From: Paracyclopina nana
Lineage: Eukaryota; Arthropoda; Copepoda; Cyclopoida; Cyclopettidae
Length of the DNA stretch: 64,000 bases
NCBI GenBank assembly: GCA_019096065.1
Contig: JAGUCH010000002.1
Coordinates: 4,352,501 to 4,416,500, forward strand
Direction: 5' to 3'
The stretch's first letter is position 1; each line of letters opens with the position of its first letter. This document shows positions 9,301 through 17,619 of the stretch, in pieces. Position numbers and translations under genes: made by a program. The notes beneath the pieces are model-generated. The model searched no databases and was not told the DNA's origin. It was given only the letters and a program-made list of their open reading frames with translations.

Positions 9301-10586
9301 TCTTCACCGTACGCGACCTCTTCAGCCGATGGATCGAGGCTTTCCCATGCGCCTCGGCCAACGCTGACACCGCCGTGAGGTTCCTGACCTCAGAGATCAT
9401 CCCGCGATATGGGCTAATGGAGAACCTCCATTCTGACCGAGGCACCCACTTCACCGCCGCCCTGTTCCAGCAAGTAGCCAAAGCACTAGGTGTCCGGCAC
9501 TCTACCACGCCGGCCTACAACCCTAAGTCTAACTGGGTTGAACGGGCCCACCGGGACCTCAACGGCCTCCTGGCCAAACTGGTCTGCGGGCGACCATCCC
9601 GCTGGAAGGAAGTACTGCCCGTCGCCCTGTTTATCATGCGCACCACCAAATGCCGCATGACCGGCTACGCCCCGTATGAACTGCTATTTGGGCGGCCTGC
9701 CACCTCGCAACTGGACCTTCTGTTTGGAGACCCCCAACCACTTCTGAGAGAGGCCTCCGAGGCCGGGCAAGTTGCCCAGGCCCTCAAGGCTCGAATCCAG
9801 GCAGCCCATGAATGGGCCCGAAAGAACATGGCCACATCGATCAACCGACAAAGGGTGGCCTACCACAAGGACAAAACGACGTATGTCCCGGGGCAACAGG
9901 TGTGGCTGTACACGCCCACCGTGGCCCGCCACATCTCCAAGAAGCTCCAAACCTTCTGGTCAGGCCCCTGGACCATACTTAGGAAGGTCAACGACGTGAC
10001 CTTCGAGATCTTGCCTGACCCCTCATGGATTCGAAAGAAGTCCGAGGTCGTCTCGATAGACAGGCTCAAATTGTACCGGGCAGCGGCGGAAGATGCCCAC
10101 GATGGCAATGCCGGCAACCCGCCGCCAGCCAATGCAGATCTATCCATGCGAGGTGATGAGTTTGCTGAAGATGTTGCGCTCCCTTCCGATGATGAAGGCG
10201 ACAGTGAGAACAACATCGAGCTCCCAACAATCGGCCACGAAACAGCATCAGCACCGTCACCTCGGGAAACACGGTACCGCAAACGTAGGACCCAGGCGGA
10301 AATGCTGCAACAAGAAACAGCAGATTTCCTGGGGGCCGAAGTTGAAGTTGCCCATGGAGCATCATCTCCTGCAACCAGAACCAGATCACGCTCAGGCCAA
10401 AAATCAGATCAACCAGATCCAGAGCTACCTCCGCTGGCACCAATCAACATGCCGCCATACAGACCCCTGGTAGCACAGCCTACGGTCACGATGCCACAAT
10501 TCAGGCCACTGCCTGAAATGAGCGATTCTGAGAATGATGATTTTGCTACACCAACAAATTCGAGCAGTGCTTCAAGCACAGAATAG
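6360..10586 (+). CDS. pol: pol of the gypsy element (protease, reverse transcriptase, RNase H, integrase)
   Basis: 1408 aa in one frame, probably made as a Gag-Pol fusion by the -1 signal at 6321. Domains: aspartic protease with Asp-Ser-Gly near residue 48; reverse transcriptase with Tyr-Leu-Asp-Asp at about 504-507; RNase H starting near 655, with the closing Asn-Ala-Asp-Ala-Leu-Ser motif; integrase with an HHCC zinc region from about 897 and the catalytic triad Asp 966, Asp 1026, Glu 1061 (about 35-residue D-E spacing). A GPY/F-like module (Trp-Ser-Gly-Pro-Trp) follows, then a low-complexity acidic tail of about 170 residues. No stop or frameshift is seen, so the enzyme could be active. RT and integrase motifs place it in Ty3/gypsy. 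Confidence 0.95.
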   Translation: MEPSITSPNTFTSDKARSFLAHISNINKSYVSEVPIRLNNVKSRALIDSGNTWRSVISSTLATKLGFTKAQLAPLIGETVNTAGQNQSLEILGEVPKPLMLHIGTYPQPFPFRPAVIANLTMDVNLSGPFMKAHDIDQLHSANSLRIRGRMIKLAGGTLNENDSRAINVHAVYTRGETTVGPMSCCAIPAKIPTWTRSPHIDGIVEGSGDFMEATELHPWQRALIRPDEKGNCVVGVINTTAEPLIIHNNTRYGQVEGLRRVPTVAKLAAGSYVAKLEGAQTRPQGQYTAEMAQTFIQEFDLENNDILSTPQLKARTLALLLQYQDTFSLDGSSGQTDLAEHRIDIIPGTQPINIRRRPINPHLQKSLEEQVQKWLQEGIIVPIQSPWCAPLVPVTKKNGKTRWCVDYRALNKVTIVDTHPIGDIRDNLNRLAHSQVFSTLDTTGAFHHVPVRAEDIPKTAFAANHSTYAFAYMPFGLTNAPRTYARLIQRVLEGIPYDIALPYLDDVLIHSRDVESHFGHLQRVLDAHQRAGLKLQPSKCHLFRRRITYLGHVITPEGLSVVPEYIDVVKKWPLPRTRRQLRIFLGKCGYYRSFIKDYQKVAKALTDKLSREEDVPDTAEFEPPLEYVAAFEELKKRLCMAPILAFPDFESPQPFILDTDWSGDNQCVGAVLSQVQGGKERVILFGAKKLTRSQANYSATQGELAAVIIWLRKWRYYLQYRPFILRTDHAALQWIRTMEEPRSMLARWLETISQFDFKVVHRAGTKHANADALSRAEHVTDTEGTDVSNESCAGVQAMIASAEAALDMANPAEWIQGQTEDEDLQLVRRLISQQSRPSPEHKEAASHRGKILLGLFDSLYLDDQGLLRYKKEEGQGREARHLVVVPRSSEEGLVRHIHETMGHQGRDTTVDRVSRRFYMPNATRVAAEVVATCRTCQKHQPETADQRHSLHSHRAGYPWQRVAIDYVGPLKPPVDGHQYLFTVRDLFSRWIEAFPCASANADTAVRFLTSEIIPRYGLMENLHSDRGTHFTAALFQQVAKALGVRHSTTPAYNPKSNWVERAHRDLNGLLAKLVCGRPSRWKEVLPVALFIMRTTKCRMTGYAPYELLFGRPATSQLDLLFGDPQPLLREASEAGQVAQALKARIQAAHEWARKNMATSINRQRVAYHKDKTTYVPGQQVWLYTPTVARHISKKLQTFWSGPWTILRKVNDVTFEILPDPSWIRKKSEVVSIDRLKLYRAAAEDAHDGNAGNPPPANADLSMRGDEFAEDVALPSDDEGDSENNIELPTIGHETASAPSPRETRYRKRRTQAEMLQQETADFLGAEVEVAHGASSPATRTRSRSGQKSDQPDPELPPLAPINMPPYRPLVAQPTVTMPQFRPLPEMSDSENDDFATPTNSSSASSTE

Positions 10587-10750
10587 CAAACGAATGAGCA
10601 GCACAACGAAAAGACGGCCGCAAAATTTTGGGGGCCCCCCTAAGTATACTTTGAAAATTCTGCGGCTTGAAAGAAAGCGCAATTAATAAAGAAATAATAG
10701 CAGCACAAACCGGCAGGTGTACAATAATGAGGCAGCATGTCAACACGTTT

Positions 10751-10769
10751 CCTTTACTCTCTTTTCCAG
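10751..10769 (+). promoter_or_regulatory. Candidate splice acceptor for a subgenomic env mRNA
   Basis: A pyrimidine-rich run ends in CAG at 10767-10769, 5 nt before the env-like ATG (10775). Errantiviral env is made from a spliced RNA, so this placement is expected. The donor was not fixed; joining it to the donor at 5297 would start a different frame at that ATG. Confidence 0.5.
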
Positions 10770-10774
10770 AAGCA

Positions 10775-12265
10775 ATGTACTTCACAATACTGATGACGTT
10801 CACACTACTACTCGAGGTGCCAAGCGCACAACCCCGGCCTCAACCTGCTCTACAGGAAGGAGGAGACGGACCACCTGAAGACCCGGCTGCCACCTTCACG
10901 GTGTTTGACTGCGAGTCACCAAAATCAACCCACGAGAGCGTCGACTTGAATGACCCGGACGAATGCGATGATATCGGCACCACCTATGAATCGGCTGTCA
11001 ACATCACCGTGCAGGTGCTGCAGACTGCGACGACCAAACCCGTCGCCGCCCACCGTTGCCACGTGACCCTGACCCGCGAAGTGACCAGATGCGGGTTCGA
11101 CAGCGTCAGCTATGGGACTCAGATCGTTGCTTACCACCAGCCCTATACCGTGTCGCCCCAGGCCTGCCGCAAGGCGGTGGAACGGGGCTACCTGATCGTC
11201 GAGGGCCAACGGGTGAATGTGACCCTCAACGTGCCCGCCAACCTGGCTTACTTCTCTCGAGGAGGCCTTGACGGAGACCACCGATGCAGGACCATGTCAT
11301 TCAGCCACAACGGTGTCATGTATCACCGCTCTTACGAGCAGACTAGGATCGACGCCCTTGTCACCGCCGTCTATGGAAAACTACACACCAGCTCTGGACG
11401 AGTGGTGTTCGATAATCACATCGTGGCCAACTACCGGGACAAGATCGTCCACGACACGCTCGAAGGCACCATGGTATGGGAAGCTCATGACACCACCTGC
11501 ATGGAAGAGACCTCTGAGGTCTATCAAGGGCCCGCTTCACTATACCCGCACCAGAACTCCACCATGCTAGGTCAGGTGGGGGATCTGCTCCTGATTGCCC
11601 GCGAGGAGGAATCCAGGTACGCAGGATTTGTCCTTAAGGGGGTCCAGTCGACCTGCCAGCGGCGGGTCTTCCGGACTCAGCTGAGGGACTTTGCAGTCGT
11701 CCTTCTCCGCCCGGGCGAGGCTCCCATCGCCGCGTCGACCCACCTGACGGAAGAGGTCCACCACGCTCACGTGCAAACCCAACTGGCTTTCCTGCACGCC
11801 GAGCACGCCCTGCATCTCGACGACCGGTTCAAATTCCTGCAGGACCTCATCTGCAAGAATGAGCGGAGCATCCTGCACACCAAGCTGCAGGACATGGCCA
11901 GCGGTGGGTCCTCCTACGCCACGCTTGACTCCCACGGGCCCGGCCATTTGGTCACCCGGGCTGGGGCGGTCGCCTACATCACCAGCTGCTACCCGATGCA
12001 GGCCATGACGCGTGCCTTCCCTAACTGCACGCAGGAGATCCCCGTGTTGGTCGGGAACCACTCCCGGTTCGCGGATCCCCTCTCCTTCATCTTGGTGGAC
12101 CGGCCCAGCATCATACCCTGCGACGCCATCACGCCTGTGAAGTGGAGGATCCAGGGACACTGGATGTGTGCTACTCCAGCATCCACTCCTGCACGCCGCC
12201 ATCGCAATTGGACCCCACCTCCGATCGACAACATGGACGCCCCTACGAGATTGGTCGGGGCCTAG
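10775..12265 (+). CDS. env: env-like glycoprotein of the gypsy element, N-terminal reading frame
   Basis: The start is the ATG just after a strong splice acceptor. A signal-peptide-like hydrophobic segment occupies the first ~18 residues. The ectodomain has many Cys residues and N-glycosylation sequons. The early pattern (Asp-Cys, then a spaced Cys, a Val-Gln-x-Leu-Gln segment, Cys-x-Val and Cys-Gly-x-x-Ser) resembles class III glycoproteins of chuviruses and related negative-strand viruses, which some arthropod LTR elements have acquired. I see no classical insect errantivirus/baculovirus F-type furin-plus-fusion motif. The frame ends at 12265, while a second frame overlapping from 12142 carries the membrane-proximal part, so the envelope is split. 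Family assignment is by eye only. Confidence 0.65.
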   Translation: MYFTILMTFTLLLEVPSAQPRPQPALQEGGDGPPEDPAATFTVFDCESPKSTHESVDLNDPDECDDIGTTYESAVNITVQVLQTATTKPVAAHRCHVTLTREVTRCGFDSVSYGTQIVAYHQPYTVSPQACRKAVERGYLIVEGQRVNVTLNVPANLAYFSRGGLDGDHRCRTMSFSHNGVMYHRSYEQTRIDALVTAVYGKLHTSSGRVVFDNHIVANYRDKIVHDTLEGTMVWEAHDTTCMEETSEVYQGPASLYPHQNSTMLGQVGDLLLIAREEESRYAGFVLKGVQSTCQRRVFRTQLRDFAVVLLRPGEAPIAASTHLTEEVHHAHVQTQLAFLHAEHALHLDDRFKFLQDLICKNERSILHTKLQDMASGGSSYATLDSHGPGHLVTRAGAVAYITSCYPMQAMTRAFPNCTQEIPVLVGNHSRFADPLSFILVDRPSIIPCDAITPVKWRIQGHWMCATPASTPARRHRNWTPPPIDNMDAPTRLVGA

Positions 12266-13101
12266 GAGGCGGTATCTACTCCGCCCAGCAGCAGGCCGAG
12301 CACGCCCTCTACCTGCAGCTGTACCACGCGCGCGAGGCCGTGGTCACCACTCTGACGTCCAACGTCCTGAGGAACAGCTTCGCACGCGGATCGGGGGCCA
12401 CCACCCTCTGGTCCGAGGACGACATCGACATGATGGTCGACCAGGTGGGCAATGCCCTCATCCCTTTCTTTTCGACCGTGGGGAAATACTGGAGCTACAT
12501 GACCGGAGGTTTGGTGATCCTGGGCCTCATCAAGATCATCCTAGGCTCTATCATCCGTATGATTATCCTGTATCGCCGCCGGGGGCTTGGGTGGTGGTTG
12601 ATGTACGGCCTGTGGCACACTGCCTTCATGGCTGTCGAACTCCCCTGGCGCATGGTAGCCAACCTGGGTAACGACGGACCCTTGTTCCCTGGCGACGACG
12701 ATGAGGATGATGGTCACCCGGATTTCCGGCGCCGACCTCGCTGGAAGCGAGACCACCGAGAACGAGCGGCCACCGAGCTCAGTGACTTCACCGTGCAAGA
12801 TGGTTCGGAAACGGGAGAGAAAGACCCTTTGGATGCTCCGGACAAGTCGACATCGCCCCTCAAGGCTCTCCGCCGGTGGACGCGGCCCGACAAGGAGACC
12901 CAAGCATATCAGGACCTCCAAGCCCAGATCCGTACGATTCACCAGCAATACACGGATCTATACGGGGTCCTTCAGCAGACCCTTCCCCAGGCACGCGTGG
13001 TTGACGCGAATGGGACCCAGCCCAGCGCTCCCGCCATGGAGGGTCCCCCTCGAGGCTCCCTGCTAGACCTGACTCAATCCGTCACTGCGAGGACACAGTA
13101 A
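12142..13101 (+). CDS. env: env-like region of the gypsy element, second reading frame (membrane anchor and tail)
   Basis: About 319 codons in the frame -1 relative to the first env frame, overlapping it by 124 bp. It contains a Gly-Gly-Gly/helical segment, one strong transmembrane stretch (about 12495-12575), a second hydrophobic stretch, and a long charged, acidic and Pro-rich cytoplasmic tail that runs to the polypurine tract. A signal peptide is absent, so this is the C-terminal part of the envelope. The split could be a disabling indel, programmed shifting or an assembly error; no slippery heptamer with a following hairpin was noticed in the overlap. Confidence 0.6.
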   Translation: MEDPGTLDVCYSSIHSCTPPSQLDPTSDRQHGRPYEIGRGLGGGIYSAQQQAEHALYLQLYHAREAVVTTLTSNVLRNSFARGSGATTLWSEDDIDMMVDQVGNALIPFFSTVGKYWSYMTGGLVILGLIKIILGSIIRMIILYRRRGLGWWLMYGLWHTAFMAVELPWRMVANLGNDGPLFPGDDDEDDGHPDFRRRPRWKRDHRERAATELSDFTVQDGSETGEKDPLDAPDKSTSPLKALRRWTRPDKETQAYQDLQAQIRTIHQQYTDLYGVLQQTLPQARVVDANGTQPSAPAMEGPPRGSLLDLTQSVTARTQ

Positions 13102-13109
13102 CCTTCTAG

Positions 13110-13119
13110 CGTGGGGTGA
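13110..13119 (+). other. Polypurine tract of the gypsy element
   Basis: CGTGGGGTGA ends directly at the 3' LTR. It is short, but it is in the expected place for plus-strand priming. Confidence 0.6.
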
Positions 13120-13364
13120 TGTAGCAGGGAGCGTGTCGGCCTACGGGTCGACCGCTCGCTGCGCGCGCTCGCCTCGGGCGCGCGGTAGTATAACGAGTAG
13201 TATAGTGTGATCATCAGTAAAGGAAATAAATTCACCGCATTGACACGTGTTGTCTGCGGCCCAAAGACTGACCTCTGCTAGCCTCCAGGCCCGTCCCCGC
13301 TTGACGTAGCCTAGATACGAGTAGTGGCTTGATAAGTCACAGTAGTATATCTCGACCTACTACA
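13120..13364 (+). repeat. 3' LTR of the gypsy element
   Basis: 245 bp; no difference from the 5' LTR was seen in a by-eye comparison. It is followed by the right copy of CTAG. Confidence 0.95.
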
Positions 13365-13368
13365 CTAG

Positions 13369-14301
13369 GGAGGCTTGGCGCAAAGAGGCTTCATTTTGGC
13401 TTTTTATCTCTGAGGTTTACGAAATATTTCTCTTTTTATGATTAAATAAGTTGCCACATTTTAGTATTGTTTGGCCGATACATACTAGTCTAGCCAAAAC
13501 TATGGGAAAAAACCTACAATTAGGCCAGGGCCATCCACTATGACAATTCTAGACGGAAGTATGCAAGTTAATTCACTAAACTTATTTTAGTTCTTTCGTC
13601 ATTTGTGCGGTGGCGCTTATGCTGCTTGCTTCAATGAAAAAGCGGGAAATTCAAATTTAGATTTTAGCGCCAATTTTTTAGTGCTCGAGTGGGAGGAGCC
13701 TGTTAATCAGCTTTACCAGACATGGAATTTTTACTTCAAGAATTGCTTAAATATGGCATTTTCTCTCATCTGACAGCTTTTTCGTGAAACTCACGATTCA
13801 TAGAACTCTACTTTTTTCGTCAGAAGCCCTTCCATAGCATAGTGAGATGAAGTGTAGAAGTACAGCTGAGATAAGGGGTCACCTTACATTATAGATCATC
13901 TTGAATTAGGCCTGAAATTGAAGCTAAGCTCAAGTTACGTATTTTCCACTCCTAGATTTTTAAAATAAGTTTCCTACTCTTGTGCCACACAAGTCTTATC
14001 AAAGCTAAGTCAAAAATACCAGCTACAAGGCCTTTGTCGACATTGAAGCTTTACTCTAACATTTCCATGAAACTCGTTATCCACTCCTAGCTTTATAAAG
14101 ATACCAACAAAAGGGCTAGTTTTTTGTGTTCTTTGGCCTAGCTACACAATTTTGATCCATTTTTTTGGCTTCATAGTCACTGAGCTCATCTTTTAGGTGG
14201 AGAAAGATAGGTAGATAGATAATTTTAATAATTTAACTGATTTGCATGTACCAATAGCTATTGGATAAATAACTGTATTTTATGCCATATTACAAAAAAG
14301 C
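13369..14301. other. Intergenic sequence right of the gypsy insertion
   Basis: AT-rich, with no supported exon. It continues the pre-insertion locus whose left half ends at 4109. Confidence 0.6.
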
Positions 14302-16706
14302 TTATGACCCAAAGTCTGTCAATGATTCTCTCCACTGACTAGAGTTGTTTCTTGTTGGCAGCCCTTGGTGCTGGGGTGGAGGTCTCCTGTATGCAATTTG
14401 AGGACTTTGCTGAAATTGAGGATTGGTTGATCCCACAGAAAACACTGATGGGTTCCTGGAACTCATCTTCAGGTTTCTTCTTGTCTGTCTGGCAAAAAAC
14501 CCAAATGCAATTAAAAATGCAATTATCAAAATGATGCATGTGAATAGTAACAACCATGTGGCTATTTCGTATGATGAGCATTGACTAGAGCTTGATGGCA
14601 CTGTAACCAGAAAAAATAATTACTTAGTAGTTCTTTAGGACAAATTGATGTTCAAGGACAACCTTGATTGAAAAAGAAGGAGTTGTTGTTGCTTGTGCTG
14701 AGTTCAGAGTTTGCACCAGATAATTTGTTATTGATGTAAGGCAAATATTCTGTCCAGAATCTGGAAGCCCTTCCATTGTTGTAATTAGCACTGGAAGCTC
14801 CACTGTTGATTTCGTAGTAGTTTTTTGCTGCTCTATTGTATAAAGTCCAAACTCCGATGTTAGTTAGTGATACAGGAGCTCCATAAAGACAAAAATCACC
14901 AAAAATTGACTTCATATTTTTGGCCAATCTCCCCTCACTGTAAAAAAGCTATTGTGAGCAATTTGTTTTTCCAGTCTTTAGATAAAAATACCTAAAAGAG
15001 GGAAAGTCGGTTGCAAAAAAGGCTTTGTACATGGTTGGCCCAAAAAGATAGGTCAAATCTGAACCATGTGCTGAAGAAGTTCTGTTTAGCAAGGAGTTGC
15101 CATAAATGTCCAGAGTTGTGAAAGAGTTGACATAGAAGTAGATTTCATTTCCAACCAATGACATCAAGTCTAATTGTTTCAAGAGGGGTGCCACAAAGTA
15201 TGCATCACTGAATAAGTCTACCACATCATTGATTAGTTGTAATCTTTGGTCTGCTGACTGGGCTTGAGTTTTCATGTACTCATGGCTAATGACTTTCCTA
15301 ATTGCTGAGTCTGAACTAATGCTTGGCATTTGCCTGACGAGCTCAGATAAAATAGTCTTTTCCAGGTAGTCCCTTTAAAAAAATAACTATGTCAATTTAG
15401 ATCACAACTGCTTTAAGTTTGATTTACTGAATTTCAGATGCTTTAAGTTGATTGATTTGATCCTTGATGAAATAACCCATTAAGATGCCTTCTTCATTCA
15501 TGACACCAGTCAGGATTGGTACCTTTTTGAAGTTTCCTCTTTTCAAAGCATCAAGGGGAGCCTCGCTCAGAAAATTAGTGTTTTCAGTGAAAAGGAATGA
15601 CTCATCAATGATAGGAGAGAATATCGCTGAAATGTTGCCATACGCTATCATTTCATCCACAGCTGTCACAATTTCAATCATTGTTTTGGCTTGAAGGCAA
15701 GTTAGCATTTCTTCTGAGCTGGTTACAGGGCAAACTAATGATCTGGCCAAGATAATGGCATTTTCCTTTGGATTTCTTTGTGAAGCCCATGGAGCTAATA
15801 TTGACCCAGACATTATGATGGCTCTACAAAAAAGACAACTCCTCAACTAGCCTTAATAGGTTACTTGTAATTGCACCTACCTTTCTATGTAGGACCTTGT
15901 GTTCATAGAAATTAAGTGAAAGCCCACACTGGCAGCTCCAGCAGAATGACCCAGCAAAACAATTTGATTTGGATCTCCCCCAAAAGCTTCAATGTTTTCA
16001 TAGACCCATTTTATGGCCAAACTCTGGTCTCTCAGACCCAAATTGCCTGGCAAATTGGGGTCTTCATAAGTCAAAAATCCAAATGCATTCAGCCTGTAGG
16101 CTACAGAAACCACCACAACATCTTGATCACTGACAAAGTCATCAGCTGGAACATCCTGAGGATTCCCAAGCGTGAACAATTGGCCTAGAATTGAGTAGAT
16201 AAGCTAAATTGCACTTTATGACTCCATTAATCTACCTTCAATGATGATTATGACAGGTCTGAGCCTTGAGCTTGTAATTGAAGGCAGAAAAGGGGTCCAT
16301 ACATTCAAATATAAGCAGTCCTCACTCATAGTGCTTCTAACTGAAGGACTCCCTGTAGGTTGAGGACAGGGTGGCTTAAAACTTCTGGCAGAATAAATGC
16401 CCTAAAAATGTAAAAGCTTTGCTGAAAAGGAGCCTTTACAAATAGATTCCATTTCTTGTTGTTTACCTCCCATCCTGGATGAATCTTGGGGGGCTTGAAC
16501 CTCAGGTACCCTATGGGTGGTTCAGCATAGGGAACCCCCCAAAAGTAATAAATTGCTTTGCCTGTCACAAATTTCAAGTCCCCTTTGAGAGCACCTTGGT
16601 GGGACAATTTGACCTCAATTGGAGCACTGCTAGAGGTGATTAATTGCCCCTCACTACCTAGAGCACAACAATATAGCAATATTTTAAGCAGTGTGTAGAC
16701 CAGCAT
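14302..16706 (-). CDS. Carboxylesterase (type-B, alpha/beta hydrolase) with C-terminal membrane anchor
   Basis: Seven minus-strand exons (16467..16706, 16236..16401, 15881..16184, 15428..15823, 14992..15372, 14663..14937, 14302..14600) join in frame to 686 aa with GT-AG introns of 50-65 bp. A signal peptide leads the protein. Family marks: Ser-Glu-Asp-Cys-Leu-Tyr-Leu-Asn-Val-Trp; the catalytic Ser in Gly-His-Ser-Ala-Gly (usual form Gly-Glu-Ser-Ala-Gly); the acid in Asn-Glu-Glu-Gly; and the His in Ala-His-Gly-Ser-Asp. The triad is complete, so an active ester hydrolase is expected. A transmembrane helix follows near residues 610-635, then a short cytoplasmic tail rich in Arg, Gln and Pro, which is neuroligin/gliotactin-like in layout although the triad is intact. 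Substrate unknown. Confidence 0.9.
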
Positions 16707-17207
16707 GATGCTGACACTAAACTGAATTCAACATATGTGGGTTAGATGATGATGACTGCTGCAACAACGGAAATCCCTCAATTCGTGCTCCACAATTCAC
16801 CTATACCTGTCTCAGTGTAGAAAATTACCCTGATGCCACTAAATCATGATGGTGTGACATTGAAATACATTATGCACTCTCATGGCCCTTTTCCAACATG
16901 TAGTACTTTTCCCCTTTATAGCATTTATGCTAATTGCTTGTTTTATTGATCTACTCTCCAACTCTCAAGTCAATTGCTGCCATTGATTTGTTGACTGCAA
17001 CAAATGTTCAAAAAAGGACTCAATGCTGATTTTCTGTATTTTTCGACTTTTTCAAATATGCATATTTTTAAAAGTATCCATAAGGCAAGGACAAAAAAAG
17101 CAAATGGTGAGTTATTAGTACATTATTAAAGAACAGAGGGGGTAATGCATTACAAGATTTTTGTGATCCTCTCTCATGGTAGTACAGAAATTGCAGTATT
17201 GGTGAAA
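16707..17207. other. Intergenic region between carboxylesterase and small peptide gene
   Basis: AT-rich; it holds the presumed esterase promoter, but no TATA box could be fixed. No coding signal. Confidence 0.5.
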
Positions 17208-17384
17208 TTAGTATTGTTTATGCTGATTTGAGTCATCATCATCTTTTTGCTCTTGAGGTGCCTCCTGTTGAACCTCCTCCTGGTGCTCATCACCCTTCAC
17301 CTCAGCCTCGTCATCCATGAGGTTCTTGCCTCGCCTGGAGGTCTTGTCCTTCTCTTGTTGAGTTTTTTGGTCGTTCTTGAACAT
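17208..17384 (-). CDS. Small highly charged peptide (58 aa), function unknown
   Basis: A 58-residue frame rich in Asp, Glu, Lys and Gln with no hydrophobic segment, so probably cytosolic or nuclear and disordered. I do not recognise it. Support for a real gene is indirect: a good acceptor (TTTTGCAG, about 17395) lies 11 bp before its ATG, a strong donor (GTAAGT, about 17524) ends a plausible 5' UTR exon upstream on the minus strand, and a symmetrical TATA box sits 25-30 bp before that exon. It could be the last exon of a longer gene, but no upstream coding exon was seen. Confidence 0.55.
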   Translation of the reverse strand: MFKNDQKTQQEKDKTSRRGKNLMDDEAEVKGDEHQEEVQQEAPQEQKDDDDSNQHKQY

Positions 17385-17598
17385 TTTGAGATCTGCAAAA
17401 TAGAGCGAATGCATTTTAGTTATACCAGACTATCTTATGATTTTCCTTAAAAAAATGCTTCATTTACTCTGAGAGCTAAAGCTAAAAGTGCCTAAACGAG
17501 AAAGTGAATATGGGAGTTAAACTTACTGGATTGGGTTTAGCTGAAGCTAAGTTGGTGAATGTAAAAATTGGACTGATGAATCCTGAGCAGTCAAGAGT

Positions 17599-17610
17599 CC
17601 TTTATAAAGG
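17599..17610 (-). promoter_or_regulatory. TATA box of the small charged peptide gene
   Basis: CCTTTATAAAGG is a perfect palindrome containing TATAAA on the minus strand, with a possible initiator (TCAGGATT) about 25-30 bp downstream. Confidence 0.5.
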
Positions 17611-17619
17611 TTTTTCTGC

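Larger units (their letters stand above)
4114..13364 (+). mobile_element. Full-length Ty3/gypsy LTR retrotransposon (errantivirus-like: gag, pol, env-like)
   Basis: The 9251-bp element has two 245-bp LTRs (TG...CA ends) with no difference seen by eye, flanked by a 4-bp target duplication CTAG (4110-4113 and 13365-13368). Inside, in order: primer-binding site, a leader of about 930 nt, gag with a CCHC knuckle, pol (protease, RT, RNase H, integrase with a GPY/F-like tail), an env-like region in two overlapping frames, a short purine tract and the 3' LTR. LTR identity and the intact gag and pol frames imply a recent insertion. Its GC content is clearly higher than that of the flanking DNA, marking it as foreign to the locus. 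It carries no homology visible by eye to the BEL element at 30.7 kb. Confidence 0.95.

Noticed and set aside
12142-12265. Programmed frameshift in env
   Set aside because: No slippery heptamer with downstream stem was seen in the overlap; an indel is simpler.
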